This document shows positions 1 to 9,723 of a stretch of 64,000 bases of DNA, piece after piece. Position 1 is the first letter of the stretch. Every line of letters begins with the position of its first letter. The notes beneath the pieces are model-generated. The model searched no databases, was not told the origin of the DNA, and saw only the letters and a program-made list of their open reading frames with translations. The DNA comes from Bradyrhizobium genomosp. I (2014) (lineage in GTDB: Bacteria; Pseudomonadota; Alphaproteobacteria; Rhizobiales; Xanthobacteraceae): positions 46,568 to 110,567 of the forward strand of contig NZ_AJQE01000042.1 in the NCBI RefSeq assembly GCF_000261685.1, given 5' to 3'. The position numbers were made by a program, and so were the translations under genes.

Positions 1-4
1 TGGG

Positions 5-883
5 CTAGCCCCCAGGCGTCGGCGCGGGAGCCACCTCGGCGATGTCGAGATTGCGATCGGGACCGTGTGGAACGACCGACTGGCCCGCCTCGAGGCGCAT
101 CTGCGTGCCGTTGAGATGAACTGTCACGATGTCCGGCTCGAATGACACAAGATTGGAGATACGGCGGACTTCGGGATAGGCGTCGAGGTAAGACCAGGCC
201 GCCTGGCGGGCCTCTCCGATGGAATAATAGCTGCAGAGCCCCTTGTACGGGCAGAAGGTCTGAAGCTTCACCGGAGTAAGGGCGGACTCATCGACGTCGG
301 CGCGTGGAACGTACCAGCGAGGTGCGAAGCCGGACTCGTAGAGGACAAGCGGCCGCTTTGTGTCGGCGATGACCCGACCTTGATGCGCAACTACCAGGTT
401 GCGAGATGCCTGGCGGATGTCGATGCGATGGTAGGGATCGGCCGCATGGCCGAGGACGCGCTCGTCCTCTTCGTAGAACGCATCCATGGCCCGCCAGGCG
501 AAGGCGATCAAACCCTGCAAATCGCCCGCATGGGAGGGCAGGTTGGTGTGCTGCCACGCTCCTCGCGCTGCGATGTGTTGCTCGTCCGCCCGCACGCTGT
601 ACCAGGACGTGGGCCCAAGGTCCGCATGTTGAGTGATATGCTCGGTGCGCTCGAGGACTTGGGGCGAAACGTCGGTCGCCGGGAAATAGGCCACGGGATA
701 ACGGCCTGGTTCGAACAGCAGGAGGACCTTCTCGCTGTCGGCAATCCAGTGTCCCCCAAAGTGCACGCGCATGCGGCGGCGTAACGGTTCGACGTATAGT
801 AGTCGCTTGGGCAGCTGCTCGGGGACGAGGAAGCGGCCGATTGCTCCCGTTGAAAGGGGGCCTTGTTGCCAGGATAGTCCCAC
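5..883 (-). CDS. DUF427 domain protein (tandem repeat)
   Basis: A 292-residue soluble protein with two copies of the DUF427 fold, about residues 35-125 and 150-245. Each copy has the recurring pattern of a Leu-rich strand followed by Tyr/Pro-rich turns (VLLLFEPGRYPVAYFP in copy one, LVLYESGFAPRWYVPRADV in copy two). The function of DUF427 is not established. The start is a GTG at 883 with AGGAGG five bases upstream; the nearby ATG at 885 is in another frame and gives no family match. There is no signal peptide. It is transcribed away from the AraC gene at 2092 and is separated by about 150 bases from the kinase upstream of it. Confidence 0.8.
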   Translation of the reverse strand: MGLSWQQGPLSTGAIGRFLVPEQLPKRLLYVEPLRRRMRVHFGGHWIADSEKVLLLFEPGRYPVAYFPATDVSPQVLERTEHITQHADLGPTSWYSVRADEQHIAARGAWQHTNLPSHAGDLQGLIAFAWRAMDAFYEEDERVLGHAADPYHRIDIRQASRNLVVAHQGRVIADTKRPLVLYESGFAPRWYVPRADVDESALTPVKLQTFCPYKGLCSYYSIGEARQAAWSYLDAYPEVRRISNLVSFEPDIVTVHLNGTQMRLEAGQSVVPHGPDRNLDIAEVAPAPTPGG

Positions 884-1030
884 ATTTCCCTCCTCGTTGC
901 ACGCCAGCGGATGGTGGACCTGTCCCGACCCATGTGGCTTCGCCTGAACTATTCGATCGAGTGTATTTCGTGCGCCCTCTGGTCGAGGTTACAGACGATC
1001 GCAATATTTTGCGAGGACTCTTGCCTGACG

Positions 1031-1855
1031 CTACCCAACGACATCGGAGCATCGGCGCGATGGCGCCACTTGCGGCAGACTCACAGCAAATGTCGCACCG
1101 TAAACGGAATTGGGTCTGGCTTGGATCGAACCTCCGTGAGCAACCATGACGCGCCGGCAGAGCGCGAGACCGAGGCCCATACCGCCCTTTTTCGTGGTGT
1201 AGAGGGGATCGAACAGATCTACCCCCGGGTCTTGGGAAAGGCCAACACCGTTGTCCTCAAATTCGACAATCACAGATTCCGATGAGGTGAACGTTCGAAG
1301 GCTCAACGTCCTTTTGCGCTCCGACACCTCTAGCACGCTGTCAATCGCGTTTTGAATAACGTTCAGCATCACCTGAAGGAGCAGATCCATATTCGCCTTC
1401 GCAACCGGCCGGGCCGGATCCTGGCATATTGTCGTCGTAACTTCTGCGAGGGCAAGTTGCGGCTTAGATATCTGAAGCGCTTCCTCTACAATAGAGTTCA
1501 GCGACTGCTCCGTAAAATCGATCAGGATATTCGCCGACAACAATTGTAGGTCCGCGATGGTCCGCCCGGACCGACCGGCTATGGCACGGATGCGCTGTAT
1601 GGACCTTGTAGCCGCGGCGACGTTTGGAACGTCGCGGTCAAGCCAGCGCAAGGCAGCTTCGGCGCTGGAAATGATCGCGCCGAGCGGCTGATTGATCTCA
1701 TGCATGATCGTTCCAGCGAGTTCCCCGAGTTGCGTCAGCCGCAATTGGCGATCGCTTTCGCGCTCGGTTCCATGAAGGAGATCCACCGCGGTCTTCAGTT
1801 CAAAGAGATCCATCACGACGCTCCGCACGCTCAGCATCGAGCAGACTTCCAACAT
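1031..1855 (-). CDS. Small sensor histidine kinase (HisKA + HATPase, no sensor domain)
   Basis: A 274-residue histidine kinase core. The H-box MHEINQPLG puts the phospho-accepting His at residue 52. The N-box (NVIQNAID), G1 (DNGVGL) and G2 (GMGLGLAL) follow at about residues 165-235. There is no membrane segment and no recognisable PAS or GAF domain in the roughly 45 residues before the H-box, so the input is unknown. The HEINQPL core closely resembles the kinase modules at 3086-8623 and 15049-16722. No response regulator is adjacent; the divergent neighbour is an AraC regulator. The N-terminal boundary is uncertain, and a short in-frame-looking stretch in another frame (1856-2003) could be a lost N-terminus. 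Confidence 0.8.
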   Translation of the reverse strand: MLEVCSMLSVRSVVMDLFELKTAVDLLHGTERESDRQLRLTQLGELAGTIMHEINQPLGAIISSAEAALRWLDRDVPNVAAATRSIQRIRAIAGRSGRTIADLQLLSANILIDFTEQSLNSIVEEALQISKPQLALAEVTTTICQDPARPVAKANMDLLLQVMLNVIQNAIDSVLEVSERKRTLSLRTFTSSESVIVEFEDNGVGLSQDPGVDLFDPLYTTKKGGMGLGLALCRRVMVAHGGSIQARPNSVYGATFAVSLPQVAPSRRCSDVVG

Positions 1856-2091
1856 CGACGCTATTCCCGTCGCAATGCAACATGCGACCGATGCTGGTGA
1901 CCCGTTTGATTTCAGCAGTCATCCTACTCAAAGCCGCGTCGCCATTATTGAATAGACCTGACGGTCGCTTTGGACGAATCTGATCGGGTTCAACGACGAT
2001 CAATGGTTCTCATGTTCATCGAGGACATCGGCTGACGGATCAGGGGGGCAAGATCTAGCGATCAATCATTGCCGCGGATAGGAGCAAAGTG

Positions 2092-3024
2092 ATGAGAAGT
2101 CAGAGCAGGGTGGTGAGAGAGAAGCCGTCGGATTTCTTGTCCGATCCCAAGGACGGCATTTGTCAGGTTCGAGAGATCGCTGGCGCAAAGTTCGCCAAAG
2201 CCGGCCTTAACGCCGTTCATACCCTCAGGCGCCGACAAGGCTCGGAAATGACCTCAATGCATCTCCGAGAGAATATGTACATGGTGACCGTATATCTCAC
2301 GGATCATCCTGAGGCGCAGGACGTCTGGAAGGATGGTCATCACGCCATGCGGCCCGCGATGAACGCGGGAGCGATCTCCCTTTTCGACATGCGCTATCAT
2401 TGGGAAGGCGACAATATGGCGCCGTTCGAAGCATTGAACTTCTTCGTGCCCGATCTTGCCTTTGACGAGACTGCACGTGAACTTGGCTCCACCTTCGCCG
2501 GCTTCGACTACGATGTCGAACGCGAGTATAGGGACGAGGTTACGACCTCGCTTGCCCGCGCCGTCCTACCGGCGTTGAGCCGACCTAGAGAAATTCCAAT
2601 GCTATTTGTCGATCACGTATTCTCTGCGCTGCGCACGCGCTTGCTTGTTGCCTACTGTGGATTGCATCCCACTGAAGCCACGACGGGAGCCAAACTTTCG
2701 CCCCAGGAGGTAGCGCGCATCAAAGAACTGCTTCTCGATGATGCCGGCGCAGACCGCTCGGTCGCAGAATTGGCTGGCGCCTGCGGACTTTCCGCAGGGC
2801 AGTTCTCGCGTGCCTTCAGGCGGACGCTGGGAACCTCACCACACCAGTGGCTCCTTGAGCAGCGGGTGGCACGCGCCAAGTGTCTGCTGCAAGGGAAGCA
2901 GTCGATCAGCGACATCGCGTTCGAGTGCGGCTTTGCGGATCAGAGCCACCTCACTCGCGTGTTCTTGCGAAAGGTTGGAATAACACCCGGCAACTGGAGG
3001 CGTGCAAAGTATTCGGACGCTTAG
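2092..3024 (+). CDS. AraC-family transcriptional regulator
   Basis: About 310 residues. The C-terminal 100 residues carry the two helix-turn-helix motifs of the AraC/XylS family: first helix around VAELAGACGLSAGQFSRAF, second around ISDIAFECGFADQSHLTRVF, ending with the usual GITPGNWRR. The N-terminal 200 residues are a sensing region without a recognised ligand family. ATG 2092 is preferred over GTG 2089 because AGGAG at 2080-2084 then has normal spacing. It is divergent from the histidine kinase at 1855 and convergent with the giant kinase ending at 3086. Its target is unknown; AraC proteins often control a neighbouring gene. Confidence 0.88.
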   Translation: MRSQSRVVREKPSDFLSDPKDGICQVREIAGAKFAKAGLNAVHTLRRRQGSEMTSMHLRENMYMVTVYLTDHPEAQDVWKDGHHAMRPAMNAGAISLFDMRYHWEGDNMAPFEALNFFVPDLAFDETARELGSTFAGFDYDVEREYRDEVTTSLARAVLPALSRPREIPMLFVDHVFSALRTRLLVAYCGLHPTEATTGAKLSPQEVARIKELLLDDAGADRSVAELAGACGLSAGQFSRAFRRTLGTSPHQWLLEQRVARAKCLLQGKQSISDIAFECGFADQSHLTRVFLRKVGITPGNWRRAKYSDA

Positions 3025-3085
3025 GAGCAACGATATTCAGGCGTCGCAGCGGCGCCGAGTGAGACCATCCTCGCAGGTGGACTGG

Positions 3086-6000
3086 TCATTCTGCTTCCTC
3101 CCAAGCGTCGACGCCTAGTCCGTCGTTGATCGGTAGGGTGAAGTGAAAGACGGCTCCCCGCGGCACATTGGCGGCCGCCCATAGTCGGCCACCCTGCGAA
3201 ATGATGATCGAACGACATATTGACAACCCGACACCCAAACCACTGGGCTTGGTCGTATAAAAGGGTTCGAAGAGCCGCGCGAGGCCTTCTGGAGACAATC
3301 CTGGCCCCGAATCCGCGATCGATACGAGTATGCTCTCCGCATCGGCCCTCCCGGTCCGGATCAGCAGCTCTCGCTTGCCCTCTGTGATTCCGCTCATCGC
3401 CTCGATGGCGTTCAGGATCAGGTTGAGCGTCACCTGCTGCAGCTCGACGCGATCGCCGATCACCATGGGCAAGCGATCGGCGAATGCCGTCTTGATCGAG
3501 ACACCATTCCGCGCGGCTTCAGTCTGCGTGAGCTCGATGACGTGACCGATCACGTTGTTGATCGCCAGGGAATCGCGTTTGGGCGGTGATTTCTTGATCA
3601 GGTCGCGGATACGTCCTATGACCTCGCTGGAGCGGATGCCGTTCTCGATGGCGCGTGTCAGCGCCCTGCGCGTCTGCTCCAGCGCCGGCGGATGATGATC
3701 GAGCCAGCTCAATGCTGCCTGCGCGCTGGCGATGACGGCGGTGTTCGGCTGATTGACCTCGTGGGCGATCGACGCCGTCAGCTGTCCCATCACCGCCACG
3801 CGGTTGGCGTGGGCCAGCTCCATCTGAGCCTCGCGGTAACGTTGCTCGTTCTCGCGTGCCTCGGTTTCCGCGCGTTTGCGCTCGCTGAGATCGAGCACGA
3901 AGGCGACGCCTTGCTCTTGCTCGTCGTCGAACAAGGCGCCGCCGGTCAGCACCGGCACCCGGTTGCCGTCCTTGTGGAAGAACGCCTTTTCGAACGGCTT
4001 GACGATTCGCGTCGCCTTCAATTCGGCCCGGGCGCGATCGGTGCGCTCCTGCCATTCGGGCGGCGTCAGATCTGCCCAACGCAACCGGCCTGCGCCGAGA
4101 TCTTCGCGATCATATCCCAGGGTCTTCAGGAAGGCGTCATTGGCATCGAGAATGTCGGGAGTGTGATCAAAGATGAAAATCCCGATGATGTTGGATTCGA
4201 CCAGCCGGCGGATCCTCGACTCCCGCTCCTGAAGCTCTCGATACAGGCGGGCATTGTCGAGCGAGGTCGCGGCTTCGGACGCGAGAAACTTGAGGATCGC
4301 GATCCGGGCGGGAGTGAAAGCGCGCGAGGCAAGATTGTTCTCGAGATACAAAAACGCCACCGCCCTGCCGTGTTTGATGAGTGGTACGCACAGGGCTGAC
4401 AGGACGCGCTTCTGCTTGATGTATTCGTCGCCGCCGAATGCGCTGTTCGTCGAGGCATTGTCGAGCACGACGCTCTCTCGCGTGCGAGCCGTGTAGAGCA
4501 CGATCGACATCGGCACTTCGGCGGCGGAGATCGGTGAATCGGCAAGATCCAGAGCGACCGAACCGCCGCCCGTCACCGCCTTCGCCCGAATTCTCAGCTC
4601 GGGGCCTCTTGGCAAAATCAGCACGGCGCGTTCCGCACCCGCGTGCTCGATCGCCGAACGAAGCAGGGTTTCCGTGAGCTTCTCAAGCACGATCTCGCCT
4701 GAAACGGCCTCCGACACCTTGAGAACCGTCGCGAGGTCGAGCTGCTCGACGGGCGCTCCGATCGTGCCTGCGGCATTGAGCGCGGATCCTCGTTCCCGCA
4801 GGCCCGGATAGAGTTCCTCGAGCTGGCTCACCTTTGCCTCGGCGCCCCAGCGCGCGTAGCAATCGCGCGCTTTCATCAGGTAGGACAGAACGACCGTTCG
4901 AATGCCGCGCGCCTGGTAGAACCCCGCTGCGCGCTCGGCGGCGATCGCCTCGATCTGCGCAAATCCGGATTCTTGCGCCAATCGGATCGATTCTTCGTAC
5001 AGCTGTTCCGCCTCGAGTTCGCGGCCTTCGATACGCGCAAGCTCCGCCGCAACGAGCTTCTGCCGGGCGGCGAAGTTCGCCGGGCAGCGGTTGGACCAGA
5101 CTGTGAGCTTGCGGTGGTGCTCGCGGAGGTCGCCGAGGCGTCGCTCGCGATCCTCGGGGCGCGATGCGTGATAGGCCCCGGCATGAGCGAGCGCCGTGTA
5201 GAACCGGTATTCGGTAAAGTCCGAATAAGCGCGGGCGCACCAGGAGAGCTCTTCGGCGCGTGCGGCGAGGTCAATCGCGACATCGTCGCGTCCTGCGAGG
5301 ACCTCGATCTGAATTTGCGTCGCGTAGTAGAAGAAGGCGGTTAACGGTTCGCTCGCATCCGGGGGCTGAAGCGCACCCGGGCTCTTGAAGGCATTCCTCT
5401 CATCGCGCCCCGTAAGGCTCAGCGCCAGATCTCTTTGCTTGACCAGACCCTCCGCAGCCAGCCGGATACCCAAACCCTCCGCGAATGACAAGGCCCGCTC
5501 GGCGCTCGAGCAGACGTCCGCAAGCGAATCGCCGCAGAAGAGATCGACCGATATCAGTCCGCGATGTGAATACGCCGCGAAAGCCAGCTCCCCAGTCGTC
5601 AAACAGAGTGCAAGAGCGCGCTGAATGAACGGCCGTCCCGATCGGATCGGACGAATCCATGGGGTTACGTGGAGACCGAATACCAAAAGCGCGCGGCCGC
5701 TCAACCCTATTTGTGGCTGCCTGTCAGCAAGGGCTGCGCCAAACTGCGATAATCGGAATCCAAGTTCGGCCTCGGTTGAACTACTCGCGAGCACGCCGAA
5801 TATGGCGGTCAGCGGATAGCTCGCTTCGGGGCTGGTCCCGTGTTCGATCGTCAGCCGCGTGGCCTCTACGAGCATGATGTCGGACAGGTTACGATCGGTG
5901 AGAAAGGCAGGCGTGACAAGGTCGGCCAAGACGCCCATCGTTGCCCGATGGTTCGGATCGGTCATTGGCGGTAGCGCATGCAGCTGATCGTCCGACAGTT

Positions 6001-8623
6001 TTTCGGTCAAACTTCGCAGGTGTCGCCGATCTTCATCCACCTCGCTTCGGCTGGGATGAGGGGGCCAGTCAATCCCGGTCTTGCGCAAGAATGCAAGGCA
6101 GACGTCGACCGCCCGCTCGAGCTGTCCGGCAGCGGTGTACAGCTGTGCCTGAAGCCTGGTAACCTCCGCGCTCGCCTGAATGTCCGATCGGCTCTGTGAG
6201 AGGATCGTCATTTCTGCTTCGGCTGCGTTCAAATCTCCAAGCAGAAATTTGCATTCGGCGTGAAGCAGCCCGATCGCAAAGGCGTCCTGGCTGCAACGCG
6301 GATGTCCTTCCTCTCCGAGCAGCTTGCGGGCGATCGCGAGGTAGGTTGTTGCCGCGTGGTAAGCCGTTGCATTTCGCGCGCGCCGACCCGCAGCGAGATT
6401 GACGGCAATGACCTGGTTGCGTTCGGCGCCGTTTGCCAGAGCGGCGATGCCGCGGTTCAGCTGGTTGGCAACGACGTAGACGCGCTCGTTGGTTTCGTCA
6501 GGGGTCAGCTGCGCTGCCAGGGCCATGCCGATGCGAAGGTGCAGGGCCGTTCGCCTGTTCTGGTCCGGTTCAAGCGCATAAGCGGCCTCTTGCACGCGAT
6601 CGTGCGCGAACGCGTAGGAACTCTTGAGGCGTCTGACCAGCTCGAGACGCGTTGCGTCTCGCATATCGATATGGAGCGTCTGCTCGGATGTTCCGTGCAC
6701 GAGGCGGAGCACCGCAACCTCGGCGCTGTTGCCCAAGCAGGCGAGCTGCAGTAGGGCCTGACGCGTCTCGTCGCGCAAACCGCTTAGCCTGCCGACCATA
6801 AGATCTGCGACATTTTCGGCATAGCTTTTGTCCTTGATGCGTTCGAGGTTCCAGTGCCACTGCCTCTTGTCATGATCGAAGGTCAGCAGCTTTTCTTCGG
6901 CTAGCGTCTGCAGAAATTGCGTCAGAAAGAACGGATTGCCGCCCGTCTTCTCGTATGCCACCCCGGCGATAGGCGCGGCGTATGCCGGCTCGCAGTGAAG
7001 TGCATCCGCAATGAACTCCCGGACGGCATCCCGGGTGAGGGGGGCCAGGTCGAATTCGCGCACCCGCTTGCGGGACGCGCGAATTTCGACGAGCCGTTGT
7101 GCCAGCAGATGTCTGACGTCGACATCGTTGCGTCGATACGCGATGACGAGAAGCAGATTTCGCAGGTCCGATCTGTTCAGGAGGTCGTCGATCAGATCCA
7201 ACGTGGCCACGTCGAGCCACTGCAGGTCGTCGAGAAACAGCACGAGGGGATGGTGAGGCTTGGCGAAGATGGCAATGAAGCGTCGAACGACGAGCTGGAA
7301 GCGTCGCTGTGCGTCCGGCGGGGAGGTCTCCGGGACAGGTGGTTGATCCCCGATCACCAGCCGCAGCTCCGGAACGAGATCGACCATCAGTTGACCGAGA
7401 TGCCCGAGCGCTTCGCGCAGTGCCCTGCGCCAGGGTACCAGATCGGCATCGCTCTTGGCGAGGAGGCCTCGGATCAGGCCCTGAAGCGCATGCGCCAGCG
7501 TCGCGTAAGGCATGTCGCGCTTGTGCTGATCGAACTTGCCCGACGCGAAGAACCCTCCCAGTGGGACTATAGCCTTGTGCATTTCGTCGACGAGCGCGGA
7601 CTTGCCGATACCGGAGGATCCGGACACCAGGATCAACTCGGGCGTGCCGCTCCGGGTGACGCGATCAAACGAAGCAAGCAGCGCCTCGATCTCGTGCTCC
7701 CTGCCGTATAGCCGTTCGGGAATCAACAGGCGGTCCGGCGTATCGGTTTGGGCCAGAACGAAATCATCGATCCGTCCCTGCGCTTCCCATTCGGCAAGGC
7801 AGTGCTCGAGGTCGTTCTTGAGGCCGACGGCGGTCTGGTAGCGGTCCTCGGCCGTCTTGGCCAGAAGCTTCATGACGATCGCCGAGACGGCACTAGGCAC
7901 GTCCTTTGTTCGTTCGGCAGGTGGTACCGCTCGCTTCGCGATGTGGCTGTGCACCCATTCCATCGGATTGGCCGCGGTGAACGGCAATGCGCCCGTGAGC
8001 ATCCGGTAGAACGTCACGCCGATTGCGTACAGATCGCTGCGGGAATCGACGGACCGGTTCATGCGGCCGGTCTGCTCGGGCGCCATGTAGGCCAGCGTGC
8101 CCGCGATGGTCTCCGGTGGTTCGAGCTGCTGTCGCTCGCGCGGCAGGCGGGATGCGAGGCCGAATCCGGTGATCCTGACCTCGTCCGCTCCGGTCACCAG
8201 CAGATTTGCGGGCTTCAAGTCCTTGTGGATCAGACCCCGCCGATGGAGCTGGTCGACGGCAATGGCGATAGCAAGAGCCAATCGCAAAAAGCGGTCCAGT
8301 TTCATCGGCGCGCCGAGCTGCCGCTCGAGCGGCTCGCCGCCCGGATCTTCCAAGATCAGCAAGGTTCGGCTGCTGTCGCGGATCAGTTCCATCGGCCGTA
8401 CGGCCCAGCTCGCATCGAGCTCGTCGCGCAAGGCGTATTCATGGACGAGCCGGTCGAGGACCGCGGCCGGCGCGCGATCCGTAGCGGCTCTTACGGTCAG
8501 GACACTGTTGATGTTGCCGTCGGCGCCCCGGCACCATTCGCGGCAGAAGACGCGCTCCCCGTCGTGCCACAGCAGTTCGGGACTGGCATCTCCATGTGTG
8601 GGGATCGGCGGGGACACATTCAT
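3086..8623 (-). CDS. Giant protein-kinase-like / AAA ATPase / GAF-PAS histidine kinase
   Basis: An 1845-residue cytoplasmic signalling protein. Order of parts: Ser/Thr protein kinase-like domain (about 20-285, catalytic loop HKDLKPAN near 133-140), AAA_16-type ATPase with Walker A GSSGIGKSAL near 335-344 and Walker B LVLFLDDLQWLD near 460-471, a long helical TPR-like region (about 600-1250), GAF (about 1310-1470), PAS (about 1480-1600) and a histidine kinase core with the phospho-His in AHEVNQP near residue 1621, G1 DSGPGL and G2 GLGVGL. The kinase-like domain has GFG where DFG is expected and no clear glycine loop, so it may not phosphorylate. The start ATG 8623 has CCGGAG about nine bases upstream; a TTG at 8671 would add 16 residues. 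No partner regulator is adjacent. Confidence 0.92.
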   Translation of the reverse strand: MNVSPPIPTHGDASPELLWHDGERVFCREWCRGADGNINSVLTVRAATDRAPAAVLDRLVHEYALRDELDASWAVRPMELIRDSSRTLLILEDPGGEPLERQLGAPMKLDRFLRLALAIAIAVDQLHRRGLIHKDLKPANLLVTGADEVRITGFGLASRLPRERQQLEPPETIAGTLAYMAPEQTGRMNRSVDSRSDLYAIGVTFYRMLTGALPFTAANPMEWVHSHIAKRAVPPAERTKDVPSAVSAIVMKLLAKTAEDRYQTAVGLKNDLEHCLAEWEAQGRIDDFVLAQTDTPDRLLIPERLYGREHEIEALLASFDRVTRSGTPELILVSGSSGIGKSALVDEMHKAIVPLGGFFASGKFDQHKRDMPYATLAHALQGLIRGLLAKSDADLVPWRRALREALGHLGQLMVDLVPELRLVIGDQPPVPETSPPDAQRRFQLVVRRFIAIFAKPHHPLVLFLDDLQWLDVATLDLIDDLLNRSDLRNLLLVIAYRRNDVDVRHLLAQRLVEIRASRKRVREFDLAPLTRDAVREFIADALHCEPAYAAPIAGVAYEKTGGNPFFLTQFLQTLAEEKLLTFDHDKRQWHWNLERIKDKSYAENVADLMVGRLSGLRDETRQALLQLACLGNSAEVAVLRLVHGTSEQTLHIDMRDATRLELVRRLKSSYAFAHDRVQEAAYALEPDQNRRTALHLRIGMALAAQLTPDETNERVYVVANQLNRGIAALANGAERNQVIAVNLAAGRRARNATAYHAATTYLAIARKLLGEEGHPRCSQDAFAIGLLHAECKFLLGDLNAAEAEMTILSQSRSDIQASAEVTRLQAQLYTAAGQLERAVDVCLAFLRKTGIDWPPHPSRSEVDEDRRHLRSLTEKLSDDQLHALPPMTDPNHRATMGVLADLVTPAFLTDRNLSDIMLVEATRLTIEHGTSPEASYPLTAIFGVLASSSTEAELGFRLSQFGAALADRQPQIGLSGRALLVFGLHVTPWIRPIRSGRPFIQRALALCLTTGELAFAAYSHRGLISVDLFCGDSLADVCSSAERALSFAEGLGIRLAAEGLVKQRDLALSLTGRDERNAFKSPGALQPPDASEPLTAFFYYATQIQIEVLAGRDDVAIDLAARAEELSWCARAYSDFTEYRFYTALAHAGAYHASRPEDRERRLGDLREHHRKLTVWSNRCPANFAARQKLVAAELARIEGRELEAEQLYEESIRLAQESGFAQIEAIAAERAAGFYQARGIRTVVLSYLMKARDCYARWGAEAKVSQLEELYPGLRERGSALNAAGTIGAPVEQLDLATVLKVSEAVSGEIVLEKLTETLLRSAIEHAGAERAVLILPRGPELRIRAKAVTGGGSVALDLADSPISAAEVPMSIVLYTARTRESVVLDNASTNSAFGGDEYIKQKRVLSALCVPLIKHGRAVAFLYLENNLASRAFTPARIAILKFLASEAATSLDNARLYRELQERESRIRRLVESNIIGIFIFDHTPDILDANDAFLKTLGYDREDLGAGRLRWADLTPPEWQERTDRARAELKATRIVKPFEKAFFHKDGNRVPVLTGGALFDDEQEQGVAFVLDLSERKRAETEARENEQRYREAQMELAHANRVAVMGQLTASIAHEVNQPNTAVIASAQAALSWLDHHPPALEQTRRALTRAIENGIRSSEVIGRIRDLIKKSPPKRDSLAINNVIGHVIELTQTEAARNGVSIKTAFADRLPMVIGDRVELQQVTLNLILNAIEAMSGITEGKRELLIRTGRADAESILVSIADSGPGLSPEGLARLFEPFYTTKPSGLGVGLSICRSIIISQGGRLWAAANVPRGAVFHFTLPINDGLGVDAWEEAE

Positions 8624-9011
8624 CTGCCGGACTCCGGAGCTGGCCCTGGAGAGGGCGCGCCATGCGTCCAATCGCCCCCCACCAGCCTACTCCCCGGAAA
8701 AGTCATCCACAACAACGGCACCCATCAGAACGAACCTGTCAGCTTCACGCTGCTCGCTCCTCTGGCCTCCAATATTCGGGGACGCTGCCACAAAGGTTAC
8801 GGGCAGATTTGCATTTGATCGGGAACTCTGAGCTCGGGAACCCTCCCGTGAGCCACCGAATTCCCTGGGCCGAGGTTTTTTGGCTCGGGCTGTAACCAAG
8901 CCATGCCCGTCCACGAATGACAGCCCGGATCGTCCCGATCCGGCGTACGGCGTCACGTGCGCAGACCGTGCATCCTCGGCACGCGGCCGAAGCGAAGATG
9001 GAGCTTGCAGC
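8624..9011. other. Divergent intergenic region, nothing coding recognised
   Basis: This 388-base gap separates the giant kinase gene (leftward) from the dehalogenase gene (rightward), so it should hold two divergent promoters. I see no convincing small gene, no strong palindrome and no recognisable RNA. GGAG at about 9000-9003 is the ribosome site for the dehalogenase. Confidence 0.4.
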
Positions 9012-9698
9012 ATGTCCGATCTTCCCCTGATCGTCTTCGACGTCAACGAAACGCTGCTCGATCTTCGGACAATGGAGCCGACGTTCAAGCGCATTTTCGG
9101 AGACAAGATCGATATGCGACTCTGGTTCGCCGACCTCGTCATGTATTCGCTGGCCCTGACGGCGGCACGCGCTTACGTGCCGTTCACGGAGATCGGTGCT
9201 GCCGTCCTGAAGATGCTCGCCGACGCCGAAGGCATCAGGATCGAGCGCGCGGACGGCGAGGAGCTCAAGGAAAAATTCTCGACGATGCCGCCCTATCCGG
9301 AAGTGCCGGGAGCGTTGCGGAAGCTGCGCGATGCCGGCTTTCGGCTGTTCACCCTGACAAACAACCTGGCTGAAGTTCAGACCCGCCAGCTGGAACGCGG
9401 CGGAATTGCGAAATTCTTCGAAAGGTCGTTCAGCGTGGACAGCGTCAAGGTCTATAAGCCCTCGCCGCAAACCTACGCTCATGTCGAGAATGAACTGAAG
9501 GTCCGTCCGTCGCAGCTCTGCATGATCGCCTGCCACGCCTGGGATACGCTCGGCGCCGTGGCGGCCGGTTGGGAAGCAGCGTTCATCAGGCGGCCCGGAA
9601 ACGACATCCTCGGAGTTGGTCCCCAGCCGCAGATCATCGGCAACGACCTCGCCGATGTAGCCGAGCAGCTCATCGCCCGGAACACGGGACGAAGGTGA
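9012..9698 (+). CDS. Haloacid dehalogenase, type II
   Basis: A 228-residue HAD-superfamily protein resembling L-2-haloacid dehalogenases, which hydrolyse 2-haloalkanoic acids to 2-hydroxy acids. Motif I FDVNETLLD puts the nucleophilic Asp at residue 10. Motif II is in FTLTNN (about 115-120), the conserved Lys in VYKPSPQTY (about 150), and motif III in MIACHAWDTLGA (about 170). It lacks a signal peptide. ATG 9012 follows GGAG by about eight bases. The gene ends 25 bases before the convergent DUF417 gene. The family also contains proteins with phosphatase activity, so the substrate is inferred. Confidence 0.88.
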   Translation: MSDLPLIVFDVNETLLDLRTMEPTFKRIFGDKIDMRLWFADLVMYSLALTAARAYVPFTEIGAAVLKMLADAEGIRIERADGEELKEKFSTMPPYPEVPGALRKLRDAGFRLFTLTNNLAEVQTRQLERGGIAKFFERSFSVDSVKVYKPSPQTYAHVENELKVRPSQLCMIACHAWDTLGAVAAGWEAAFIRRPGNDILGVGPQPQIIGNDLADVAEQLIARNTGRR

Positions 9699-9723
9699 TC
9701 CTGCCCTCCAGCGTCAACCGGCG

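Noticed and set aside
1856..2003. Possible lost N-terminus of the small kinase in another frame
   Set aside because: The residues look mildly coding but no PAS or GAF motif is seen, so I did not extend the kinase or call a frameshift.
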